This document shows, piece by piece, positions 1 to 7,590 of a DNA stretch of 64,000 bases (the first letter of the stretch is position 1; every line of letters begins with the position of its first letter). The notes beneath the pieces are model-generated. The model had not been told where the DNA came from. It ran no database searches and worked only from the letters and a program-made list of their open reading frames with translations. Source of the stretch: Pseudomonadota bacterium (GTDB lineage Bacteria > Pseudomonadota > Gammaproteobacteria > Enterobacterales > Enterobacteriaceae); assembly GCA_018261615.1 (NCBI GenBank), contig JAGTSE010000029.1, forward strand, positions 1 to 64,000. The letters run 5' to 3'. Made by a program: the position numbers and the translations under genes.

Positions 1-33
1 AGAGCTTGCAACTGTTTTTCGTCCATACATTAA

Positions 34-357
34 CCTTCATTTGATGGTGAATTGAACATATCAAAATCAGGCAATTACACAAATCTATGTACAGGCTCTA
101 CGGCCCAGTTTATGGGATTTAATCCTAACACGGGCTTGGCTCTCTATAATGGTGTTACTCTTGGTGCCAGTGTGTACAGCATTGTAGGACTAGCTCGAAA
201 AACTGGAGCCTGGAGATTATTCCGCTGGCTTCCACACGATTACTATCGCAAAGTCAGCACAATGAGCACTCCTAAGCTAACAATGAAGATTGTCGGTTAT
301 GGTGTTAAAGCAAAAGTGATTTTCGATCTATTGACAACAGAAAATGGAACCAGTTAA
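34..357 (+). pseudogene. C-terminal fragment of a DUF4225-type protein
   Basis: The open frame runs from a stop at 31-33 to TAA at 355-357. It carries a recognisable C-terminal block (GASVYSIVGLARK, GAWRLFRWLP, DYYRKVSTMS) of the kind found in enterobacterial DUF4225 proteins, which I recall from accessory polymorphic-toxin-like loci. The usual N-terminal part is missing and the only starts are non-ATG (TTG at 52), so this is probably a truncated gene. Its stop overlaps, tail to tail, the stop of the small membrane protein on the other strand (TTAA at 354-357). The start of the fragment coincides with one arm of an inverted repeat (44-83), which suggests recombination removed the 5' part. The family call is from memory of the motif and no function is inferred. 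Confidence 0.55.
44..83 (+). repeat. Left arm of a long imperfect inverted repeat
   Basis: The core ATATCAAAATCAGGCAATTA and its flanks recur in opposite orientation at about 1980-2015 (reverse complement ATATCAAAAACAGGCAATTA). About 31 of 34 positions match. Both arms encode a similar peptide beginning NISK(S/T)GNYT when read in their own orientation, so they look like duplicated gene ends rather than transposon termini. Confidence 0.6.
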
Positions 358-668
358 TCCTTGATGGTTTTTCGGTAACGCCAGGATTTATAAGAAATTA
401 CCGGCGGCTGTGCGAAGGACATAATGGCAACCCCAAAGATCATCGCCAGCCCCCATGCAACTGCTCTGTCAGGTGAGCTGAAGACGATAAGTAGCAGTAG
501 GATTAAGGCACACACAGCCACCACTCCCGCCAAGGTAACAAATCGCCTGGCGAGGTCATTTATGGCCTCTCCAGGCGTTCCTCCATATTTTTCAATATTG
601 CTTTTTATCTTCTGCAATTCGGGCTGCGTAAACCCTGAACGTAACAAAGCCTCATCAGTCACTTTCAT
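354..668 (-). CDS. Small two-helix membrane protein, partner of DUF4225 fragment
   Basis: This 104-residue protein has a soluble N-terminal half (KVTDEALLRSGFTQPELQKIKSN region, residues 2-45) and two adjacent hydrophobic segments at about residues 46-65 and 70-87, ending in a short basic tail. It looks like an inner-membrane protein. Its gene converges on the DUF4225-type fragment with overlapping stops, and I recall similar small membrane proteins beside DUF4225 genes, so a partner or immunity role is possible but only inferred from position. The ATG at 668 overlaps the TGA of an upstream 61-codon frame (ATGA), which suggests translational coupling. Confidence 0.6.
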   Translation of the reverse strand: MKVTDEALLRSGFTQPELQKIKSNIEKYGGTPGEAINDLARRFVTLAGVVAVCALILLLLIVFSSPDRAVAWGLAMIFGVAIMSFAQPPVISYKSWRYRKTIKD

Positions 669-850
669 ATCGTCTCGTCCCTTATCTCCCAGAAGTGTTT
701 TCTCAATCGCTGATTGTGCAAATAATCATACTGATGAACTTTACAGCATTCCAGCCGAAACTGTTTCTCTAATTCTGGAAAACTACCGTTTCCCAAAAAA
801 GTGCTTAAAGAACGACATCGAGCCGCCACAGTGACCACAACGCAACACAC
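665..850 (-). CDS. Possible small ORF coupled to the downstream membrane protein
   Basis: A 61-codon frame starts at GTG 850 and ends in TGA overlapping the next ATG at 668. The C-terminal half (ELEKQFRLECCKVHQYDYL region) looks like real protein, while the first 20 residues are Cys/Val rich and unconvincing. It may be the tail of a larger truncated gene. I do not recognise a family. The coupling to the next gene is the main support. Confidence 0.3.
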   Translation of the reverse strand: MCCVVVTVAARCRSLSTFLGNGSFPELEKQFRLECCKVHQYDYLHNQRLRKHFWEIRDETI

Positions 851-1353
851 CCAACCCTGAAAGCATTATGATCACCTTTTACCTACGTCACCAAGTCGAA
901 GCATTGCCCGTACAGCAAAAGTTTCGATACGGCTGACAGTGAGTAAATCTGGGGGGATTACCGGATGAATCGCCACAGGTTTAACAGACACATAGTAGGT
1001 TCAAATGTGCCTTGTACTCATTTTGATATCGGCTGTTGTGTCGCAGGGCGGACATTTCTAACTTTACAACTGGAAGCAGGGTAGCCGTTTGACAGAGCAC
1101 TCATTCCGGAGCAAACAAAAAAGATAAGGTATTGTTTTCTACTTGTACATCAAACGGTAAAGGAATCTGCAACGGCGCAGGCGTCTTTAAAGATGAGATT
1201 TAATGCAGCGTTACAAGAGACCGCCAGCGCATAAGACATGACTAACATTATGATGGCGTGTAACTCAATGAGAAACAGGCTAACAAGCTAATTTCTTTAA
1301 AGTATTTCTAATATTTGCCGATGATCACTACATTTCTACATGGAGTTGACTCA
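851..1353. other. Non-coding or decayed accessory stretch
   Basis: I see no intact gene in these 500 bases. Short stretches look like gene debris: for example 1120-1203 on the plus strand reads as a plausible peptide (CTSNGKGICNGAGVFKDE) without a start. The last part is AT-rich and holds the promoter region and ribosome site (GGAG at 1341-1344) of the lipoprotein gene. Confidence 0.4.
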
Positions 1354-1932
1354 ATGAATTTGAAAAATATTGCATTGCTGTTTTTTGCTTTCATACTTTC
1401 AGGCTGCGATGATGATCATAATATAACGATTGTAAAAGAACAAACGGATAATTTTTTTGATGGTAAAACGTTTAATGATGTTTTATCTAACTGGAGTTTA
1501 TGTGAGTCAACAAAATGGGAGTCATTAGGCGTTGATGTGGTTAAATTTACCTGCGTCAATAAAGATCTAGAAAGTTACAAAGAAAAAATAAAAATTGATT
1601 TAGAGGCTGGGTTTAAAGCTAAAGAGCATCACGAGCCTTCGGGTAACGAACTGGATGAGATGAATAAAGTCTTATCATTGAGTAAAATACAAGAAGTATT
1701 CTATTTCAAAATTAAAAATGATAAAGCATTGCCGTATAAGAGTGGCATGGAATACTTTTGGAATGATGGTAGTAACGGATATGATGACATCTCGCCAGCA
1801 ACGATGTTTTCAAATGTCTTTTCAAATGTCGATGATTTTTATAATATGCAGTTTAGTCATTATAACAGTGAATCGTATCTTCTTTTAAGATACAATTATA
1901 TTGTTAATCTTTTTGGCAGAATAAAGAAGTAA
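1354..1932 (+). CDS. Orphan lipoprotein, function unknown
   Basis: This 192-residue protein begins MNLKNIALLFFAFILSGC, a lipoprotein signal peptide with an LSGC lipobox. The mature protein starts at Cys18 and is followed by DDD, an inner-membrane retention-type residue context. The ATG at 1354 is preferred over the upstream in-frame ATG (1315) because it gives a clean signal peptide and is preceded by GGAG. A segment at residues 45-68 (NWSLCESTKWES then VVKFTC) resembles a pattern I associate with small enterobacterial lipoproteins from mobile regions. The gene is markedly AT-rich compared with the core genes, suggesting transfer. No neighbour explains its role. Confidence 0.65.
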   Translation: MNLKNIALLFFAFILSGCDDDHNITIVKEQTDNFFDGKTFNDVLSNWSLCESTKWESLGVDVVKFTCVNKDLESYKEKIKIDLEAGFKAKEHHEPSGNELDEMNKVLSLSKIQEVFYFKIKNDKALPYKSGMEYFWNDGSNGYDDISPATMFSNVFSNVDDFYNMQFSHYNSESYLLLRYNYIVNLFGRIKK

Positions 1933-1979
1933 TGAATTCAAAGGTGGATGGTTAACAGTTATTGAGAGAATGTAATTAA

Positions 1980-2015
1980 AATTGTGTAATTGCCTGTTTT
2001 TGATATATTCATTCC
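1980..2015 (-). repeat. Right arm of the imperfect inverted repeat
   Basis: This is the reverse-strand copy of the sequence at 44-83. It lies directly upstream of the IS256-family remnant and, on the minus strand, encodes NISKTGNYTI followed by a divergent short tail and stop. Confidence 0.6.
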
Positions 2016-2036
2016 AACAACGGAGATAGGCAAATT

Positions 2037-2275
2037 ATAGACGAAAAGAAACTTAAAGCCCTTGCGGCAGAACTGGATAAAGGTCTTAAAACTGAAGCTG
2101 ACCTTAACCAGTTTTCCCGGATGCTGACGAAGCTTACCGTCGAAACGGCGCTCAACCGCTGAACTGGCCGACCACGTGACCGTGAAAATACCTTTGAACC
2201 CCAGTTGATTAAAAAGAACCATATACGTATTACGCAGATGGACAACCAGAATTTATCCTGTATACCAAAGGCACC
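2037..2275 (+). pseudogene. IS256-family transposase remnant
   Basis: Frame 2040 onward reads DEKKLKALAAELDKGLKTEA then DLNQFSRMLTKLTVETALN, the N-terminal signature of IS256-family (IS1414/ISEc39-like) transposases. From 2172 it continues PRDRENTFEPQLIKKN and RITQMD, which in an intact protein lies further downstream, so an internal segment is missing. There is also an extra base near 2155, a missing base near 2250 that shifts the frame, and the expected ATG is ATA (2037-2039). Only about 75 of roughly 400 codons survive, so it cannot be active. It marks past insertion next to the fimbrial regulatory locus. The sequence from 2276 to 2432 is unassigned. Confidence 0.8.
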
Positions 2276-2432
2276 ACCTCCGTTCAGGGGAGTATGTATC
2301 ATGCCGGAATTCTGTTTCTGAATGGCGCAGGATTTCGGGTCAGGGTCACTTTCAGAAGTGATCCCGTACCAGAGAGGAATAAGTCCACTACTAATACTAC
2401 TGTTCATTCGGATGTAATTATTACCGCATTAT

Positions 2433-3098
2433 TCAAATTTCAAAAATATGATTTTCTACGCAAAATCGGATTAGTTCTTGATTTGATTTGGCATTCAGTT
2501 TGCGCATTGCCGAGTTCTTTTGAAGACTGACCGTTTTGGCACTGCGATGTAGTTTTTCTGCAATGTGGGAAAGCGATTCGCCAGCAACGTAATAGCGCAA
2601 CACCTCATACTCCCTGGGTGACAGGCTATTTACGCGTTCACGCAGAAAAGTCTCGCGTTCAGCACGCAGCATGTCTCGTTGAAATGACGAGGGGTAATAT
2701 CTGGTATTAGCGCGCACAGCGAGAAGCGCCGACAATACTTCGCTCAATGGGTCTTGTTTGAGAATGACACCCGTGACCCCCGTGTCGTAGAGTGCCGAGA
2801 CAATCATCTGATTTGTAATCATGGTCAATACCAGTATTTTGACCTCTGGGAACGTACGTAAAAGATATGCAATTAATTTCAGACCATCATTGTGGACCTC
2901 ATCCTTTGGCATGTTGTAATCGGTAATAATAACGTCAGGCTTATTCTTACGAACATGTTCTATTAATCCGACAGATGTGGAAAAAGTGGCGTCAACGCAC
3001 ACACCAGGTATCTGATCCAGAAAGTCCTTCATTCCAGCCAGAACTACTTGGTGATCGTCCAGCAGAACAACATGTAGTGTTTCCATTTCTTTTCTCAT
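2433..3098 (-). CDS. RcsB-like LuxR-type response regulator of the fimbrial locus
   Basis: This 221-residue regulator has an N-terminal receiver domain (acidic DDH near residues 14-16, phospho-acceptor Asp in IITDYNMP at about residue 61, and Lys in ILKQDP) and a C-terminal NarL/LuxR helix-turn-helix (LSPREYEVLRYYVAGESLSHI, then KTVSLQKNSAMRKL). It resembles core RcsB, including the DGLKLIAYLLRTFP region, but is clearly a separate paralogue. It lies 5 bp after the Hpt-bearing hybrid kinase and is the last gene of a four-gene signalling operon. It probably receives phosphate from the Hpt domain and controls the divergent fimbrial operon. An ATG at 3086 with AGAAAAGAA upstream is an alternative start. 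Confidence 0.9.
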   Translation of the reverse strand: MRKEMETLHVVLLDDHQVVLAGMKDFLDQIPGVCVDATFSTSVGLIEHVRKNKPDVIITDYNMPKDEVHNDGLKLIAYLLRTFPEVKILVLTMITNQMIVSALYDTGVTGVILKQDPLSEVLSALLAVRANTRYYPSSFQRDMLRAERETFLRERVNSLSPREYEVLRYYVAGESLSHIAEKLHRSAKTVSLQKNSAMRKLNAKSNQELIRFCVENHIFEI

Positions 3099-3103
3099 TA
3101 TGG

Positions 3104-6100
3104 TTAATTTGTTTCGATATGAATGAGCAGGGTGTCGATAACGTCTGCTATCGTAATCACCTCAGCCATACAGTCTTTATCCAGGCCGGATGCTTGCATT
3201 TGCAGTTCAAGCTGTTCTATCCGTGCCGCCAGTTCCCGCTGCTGCGCCAGGACGAGGGCACCACGCATACGGTGCAGGATCATAATGATCTCTTCCGCAT
3301 TTTTCTGGGCGATTCCGGAGGCTAATGCGTGCCAGTCATCCCACATATTTTGCAAAAAAAGCCGCTTATGTTTATCAAGTACATTGGGCTCCCTGGACTC
3401 TATCTCATAAGCGTCACTCAGGGGAGCAGTGGGTCCATTTGGAAGGTGCTGTCGTAAAAGTGAAATCAGCTCACGTAATTCAATTGGTTTAACCAGCCAG
3501 GCGTCCATACCCGCTTCAAGACATCGTTGTTCTTCATCCCTCATAGCATTAGCTGTCACACCAATAATCGGTAAGCTGACGCCTTCTGACCGGAGTTTAC
3601 GAGCCAGTTCATAGCCGTTCATATAGGGCATATTTACATCAGTTAACACCATGTCATGTGGGGTAATATCCCATAGTGCTAACGCTTCTTCGCCATCTTC
3701 TGCAAGCGTAACTTCGCAACCTAAGCTTTCCAGTTGTTCCTGTAGTGTGATTCGGTTCAGCAGATTATCTTCCGCTATCAAAACTCGCAGATGAAAAAAC
3801 GGCAACGCTGATTCATCTGCGGTAGTAGGTGTTTGGTCGTGTAGCAGACGGTCAATCCCAAACCCGATACTGCTTATACTGTATGCATCTATTCCTGATG
3901 TTCCGCTCTCTCCGGATAAAGAGAGTTGAAGATACTGTCCTTCCCAGTCAATAGTGTGGGAATGTGGTCTTCGTATGACATCCAGCATTACTGCATCTGG
4001 ATCAGCTATTTCTTGTAACTCCTCCATTGCCATTGCCTGCGCACCCCAGTGGGTTAACCAGGCACAAATATTTTCGGTTAGCTCCGGATGAGGCGTACGG
4101 ACATAGACTTTTGCCTGATGAAGTACAGGGGTGACCAGATCCCCTTGCGGCACAGTTTCGAGCTCCAGCTCGAAGAAAAACTTACTCCCCATCATGGATT
4201 CGCTTCTGACCTGGATTGTGGTGTTCATCAACTCGGCCAGACGTGCGCAGATAGAGAGCCCCAAGCCTGCCCCTCCTGAAATATTGTGCTCAGCGTCAGC
4301 AAGATAGAACGGCGTAAAAAGCTTCTCCTGACGGGACTTACTGATGCCCACACCGCTGTCACATACTTCAAATAATAAGCGCGTGTCTGAAGGACCGCTG
4401 TTTAACTGACTGAGGCGTACAATGACAAACCCTGTATCAGTAAATTTGATGGCATTACTGATGAGGTTACTTAGGATCTGGCGCAGCCGTGTTGGGTCAC
4501 CTTTGAGCTTCACGGGAATATCCGTCGCGATGACTGAAAAAAGCAGCAGCCCTTTGCGGTAAGCCATCCCCGCATATGTCCCGGTGCAACTTTGTACTAA
4601 CTCGCGTGGGTTGAATTCACTCTGCTCCAACTGGAGCTGCCCGGCCTCAATCTTACTGATGTCCAGAATATCGCTGATAATCTGCAATAGTATTTGCGAG
4701 GCATCCTCAATGCGGTCCACATACTGACGTTGCTGATGGTTCAGTTGCGTCAGGGAAAGCAGTTCCAGTGTACCGAGCACACCATAAAGTGGTGTACGGA
4801 TTTCGTGACTCATCGTGGCCAGAAATGTTGATTTTGCTTCATTAGCTTCATCCGCTGCTTTCCTGGCCCGGCTCAGGTTGCGTTCTATTTCGGCATATGA
4901 GCTCACATCCGTAAATGCACAGAGGGTGACGTCCTGTTGCATATAGCGTGTAGGGGCATAAGCAACATAAAGCGTTCTCTCTTTGGAAATTGCAAGCCGC
5001 TCAATCGAGCCAGCCTGAACAGCGTGCTGAAGCGTGTTGAGTAGGTTCGACACGGCTTCTGTTTTTTGTAATGGTTCTCCCAGGGTTCCCCCCAACCAGT
5101 TCAGGGCCAGAGCATTAGCGAATACCAGATGCCCATTGTCACGGGCAATAAGACACAATGCCACAGGGGCAGTCTGGATTAGCGTTCGGTTGAAGGCGTC
5201 GCTTTCCAGTATTTCGCGCTGAGCCTCCTGTGCGGGCTGTATCACATGGCGGTTATACCAGCGCATATAGAACATGTATCCCAGAGAACCGAGTAATAAC
5301 ATCAACAGGGTACTGAACGGTAACCAGAGATTATCCCTGAAAAAACTCGAATAGTTTATCCGATAGATACCTGTCCAGCTTTCCGTCTGATCGGTCACTT
5401 TTAACACCAATCCATGAAGGGTGTAATGCAACCCCGGACGCTGAAGTTGTGGCAGTTCACCGTCGCCTATCAACAGGCCGTGTTCTTTATGGGCTAGCCA
5501 GGCATTGCCCTTGTAATGTAACCAGAACAGATGCTTTGGTGCTGGATTTACGGTCCGCTCCAGCACTCCGATCCGAGAGCGATTCAGCAGCGTCGCAGCG
5601 AAGATACAAGTGGGATGAAGGGATGAACTGCTCCAGATACCGGAGGGAAAACCCGCCGGAATAAGACCAATAATACCCTCAGAAAGTGAGTCGGTTCGAA
5701 ACCAGACAACATCATCAGGGCCACCTGTTTTTTGACAAGCCTGATAGGGATTACTTTGCAGTCTTTGACGTACCGCATCGGTAACTGCGCGATATGTTTG
5801 CACATTAATCGGCTCGTAACCCGCATTTGCATTCACGGCAGGAACACCAATACTGACGCTGTCTCCTTCATTAACAAAGAAAACAGCGGCCGCCGGGAAA
5901 TAGGAAGAGGCCCAGAACGAGGAGTAGAAATCGGAGAGGTAACTTCCTATGGCGAAGAGAGAACCTGGCACATTGAGACAGTCCCTCTGGCCCTGACAGG
6001 CAAGAGAAAATGGCATGTCTACGGCTGATTCCCGGCCTTCGAACAACCGGCTATTCCAGTCATCCGGGAATGAGACTTCATGAAAACTGGCAATCCGCAG

Positions 6101-6346
6101 GAAAGGCAGGGTTGCCAGTTGCTCGTTTTGCTTTTGCAACTGGCGTAAGAACCTTTCCTGTTCGTTGATGTAACCAAGCAGTGTCGAAAAATCTAACGTA
6201 AATCTACGTTGCTCTTGTTCTATGGCACGCTGCATGCCCCAGTACATGCCGACAGCCAGCAGGATCACTATCGGTATTAAGGTAAAAAGCACCCAGTGCT
6301 GTCTACGCGAGCTGTGCGTGATTTTGCTGAATGGGGTCATCTGCAT
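3104..6346 (-). CDS. RcsC-like hybrid sensor kinase with Hpt domain
   Basis: This 1080-residue inner-membrane kinase has TM1 at about 18-40, a large periplasmic sensor region, TM2 at about 343-365, a PAS-like region and a HisKA box (ATMSHEIRTPLYGVLG). The ATPase motifs follow: NLISNAIKFTD, DSGVGIS and GAGLGLSICARL. Next come an RcsC-type alpha-beta-loop region (NICAWLTHWGAQAMA), a receiver (AEDNLLNRI, phospho-Asp in LTDVNMP, KP) and a C-terminal Hpt domain (His in ILHRMRGAL). It is a full phosphorelay protein. It is 16 bp downstream of the REC-EAL gene and 5 bp upstream of the RcsB-like regulator. In domain order it matches Pseudomonas RcsC/RocS-type kinases, which serve chaperone-usher fimbriae. 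The sensed signal is unknown. Confidence 0.9.
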   Translation of the reverse strand: MQMTPFSKITHSSRRQHWVLFTLIPIVILLAVGMYWGMQRAIEQEQRRFTLDFSTLLGYINEQERFLRQLQKQNEQLATLPFLRIASFHEVSFPDDWNSRLFEGRESAVDMPFSLACQGQRDCLNVPGSLFAIGSYLSDFYSSFWASSYFPAAAVFFVNEGDSVSIGVPAVNANAGYEPINVQTYRAVTDAVRQRLQSNPYQACQKTGGPDDVVWFRTDSLSEGIIGLIPAGFPSGIWSSSSLHPTCIFAATLLNRSRIGVLERTVNPAPKHLFWLHYKGNAWLAHKEHGLLIGDGELPQLQRPGLHYTLHGLVLKVTDQTESWTGIYRINYSSFFRDNLWLPFSTLLMLLLGSLGYMFYMRWYNRHVIQPAQEAQREILESDAFNRTLIQTAPVALCLIARDNGHLVFANALALNWLGGTLGEPLQKTEAVSNLLNTLQHAVQAGSIERLAISKERTLYVAYAPTRYMQQDVTLCAFTDVSSYAEIERNLSRARKAADEANEAKSTFLATMSHEIRTPLYGVLGTLELLSLTQLNHQQRQYVDRIEDASQILLQIISDILDISKIEAGQLQLEQSEFNPRELVQSCTGTYAGMAYRKGLLLFSVIATDIPVKLKGDPTRLRQILSNLISNAIKFTDTGFVIVRLSQLNSGPSDTRLLFEVCDSGVGISKSRQEKLFTPFYLADAEHNISGGAGLGLSICARLAELMNTTIQVRSESMMGSKFFFELELETVPQGDLVTPVLHQAKVYVRTPHPELTENICAWLTHWGAQAMAMEELQEIADPDAVMLDVIRRPHSHTIDWEGQYLQLSLSGESGTSGIDAYSISSIGFGIDRLLHDQTPTTADESALPFFHLRVLIAEDNLLNRITLQEQLESLGCEVTLAEDGEEALALWDITPHDMVLTDVNMPYMNGYELARKLRSEGVSLPIIGVTANAMRDEEQRCLEAGMDAWLVKPIELRELISLLRQHLPNGPTAPLSDAYEIESREPNVLDKHKRLFLQNMWDDWHALASGIAQKNAEEIIMILHRMRGALVLAQQRELAARIEQLELQMQASGLDKDCMAEVITIADVIDTLLIHIETN

Positions 6347-6362
6347 GGCCAGTACTCACCTG

Positions 6363-7586
6363 TTAAGCGGACGAAGATAACGAATACACATCATTGCTTT
6401 CAGAAATCAGCAGTTGCCCAAATTCCTCCGCGCTTATGGCCGCAGAGAACAAAAAGCCCTGAGCACAGTCACATCCGATATGGCGAAGAAATTGCAAGTC
6501 ACGCGTATTCTCAACGCCTTCTGCGGTTACAGTCAGGCCCAATTGTCTTCCCAGTTGTACCGACGTGATCAGCGCTGTTTTTCGGATCTCATCATCGGCA
6601 ACACCCTTCACAAGGGACATATCGATCTTCAGTTCTGTAAACGGGGTGGAAATCAGATTATACATTGAGCTATAGCCACGTCCGAAATCGTCCTGGGCAA
6701 GGCTGAAACCTTTTAAACGCAACTTGCTGGTGCTCATATAATAATTTACAGGTTCTAAACTCGCCTCATCTTCCAGCAGTTCAAAGCATACGTTTTTCGG
6801 CTCAACCCCATGGGCGCCTACCTGCTGAAACAAATCCTCGGAAAGCTGAGGATCGTCAAGCAACGGAACTGGAAGATTGACAGATACCTGCACAGTGTAT
6901 CCACTGCGTTGCCATAGCAAATGTGCATCAAGCGCATCATTCAACATTCTGAATAATAGCGTTTTCTGAAGCGCGTAGCGGCGTATAACGTCGAGAAACG
7001 AGCCCGCCATCATAAAACCGTATTCTGGATGGTCCCAACGAGTCAGGGCTTCGGCACCGACAATTTTACCACTGGCTAAATCAATTTTTGGCTGGAACCA
7101 GGCCTTTATCTCTCCCATCTTAAGGCCATTCTCAACCATTTGATGATTGAAAATACGCTGAGTGCTCATATTGCCATCGTTTATCGATGGGTTTTCAGCC
7201 ACCGTGCACTTGATTTGCTGCAGGAGGAGTCGCAATGCCTCATCACTGTAAGGTTTCTGCAAGGTACCAATAACGGCCAGCCCATGTTCTTTAGCCACCA
7301 GACTGACGCTGTTCATAAGGCTTCGAGAATGTGAGCTGACCAGCATCAACATTGTGTTCATCTGCCGTTCACTGATTTCGCTAATAAACTGAAGTACATC
7401 CATTACAGGGGAATCCATATCAACGATTGCCAGATGGAAATGGTGATTTTCCAGCAGGGACAGGGCCCTGGATGCAGTGCTGGCAATGTGGACATCAAAG
7501 AGGCCAGTTGCTTGCAACATCCCGTGGATATGTTTTGTGTTATGCGGCTGCTCATCCAGAACCAGTACTTTGTAATTCGACGGCAT
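6363..7586 (-). CDS. REC-EAL c-di-GMP phosphodiesterase (PvrR/RocR-like)
   Basis: This 407-residue protein has an N-terminal receiver domain (DEQ at 11-13, phospho-Asp in AIVDMDSP, Lys in LQKPY) and a C-terminal EAL domain. Catalytic motifs look complete: GAEALTRW (EAL), VSVNLP, ELLEDE, DDFGRGYSS, LKIDMS, TAEGVEN and QGFLFS. It should therefore hydrolyse c-di-GMP, with activity set by phosphorylation of the receiver. It lies 4 bp downstream of one hybrid kinase and 16 bp upstream of the other. The same kinase/REC-EAL pairing occurs in Pseudomonas PvrS-PvrR and RocS-RocR, where the EAL protein antagonises fimbrial expression. Whether it acts enzymatically or by competing for phosphate is not decidable here. 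Confidence 0.9.
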   Translation of the reverse strand: MPSNYKVLVLDEQPHNTKHIHGMLQATGLFDVHIASTASRALSLLENHHFHLAIVDMDSPVMDVLQFISEISERQMNTMLMLVSSHSRSLMNSVSLVAKEHGLAVIGTLQKPYSDEALRLLLQQIKCTVAENPSINDGNMSTQRIFNHQMVENGLKMGEIKAWFQPKIDLASGKIVGAEALTRWDHPEYGFMMAGSFLDVIRRYALQKTLLFRMLNDALDAHLLWQRSGYTVQVSVNLPVPLLDDPQLSEDLFQQVGAHGVEPKNVCFELLEDEASLEPVNYYMSTSKLRLKGFSLAQDDFGRGYSSMYNLISTPFTELKIDMSLVKGVADDEIRKTALITSVQLGRQLGLTVTAEGVENTRDLQFLRHIGCDCAQGFLFSAAISAEEFGQLLISESNDVYSLSSSA

Positions 7587-7590
7587 AACG

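Noticed and set aside
851..900. Zinc-ribbon peptide (CGHCGGSM type) on the minus strand suggesting a recombinase end
   Set aside because: Only about 20 codons are readable and there is no flanking recombinase sequence, so it could be chance.
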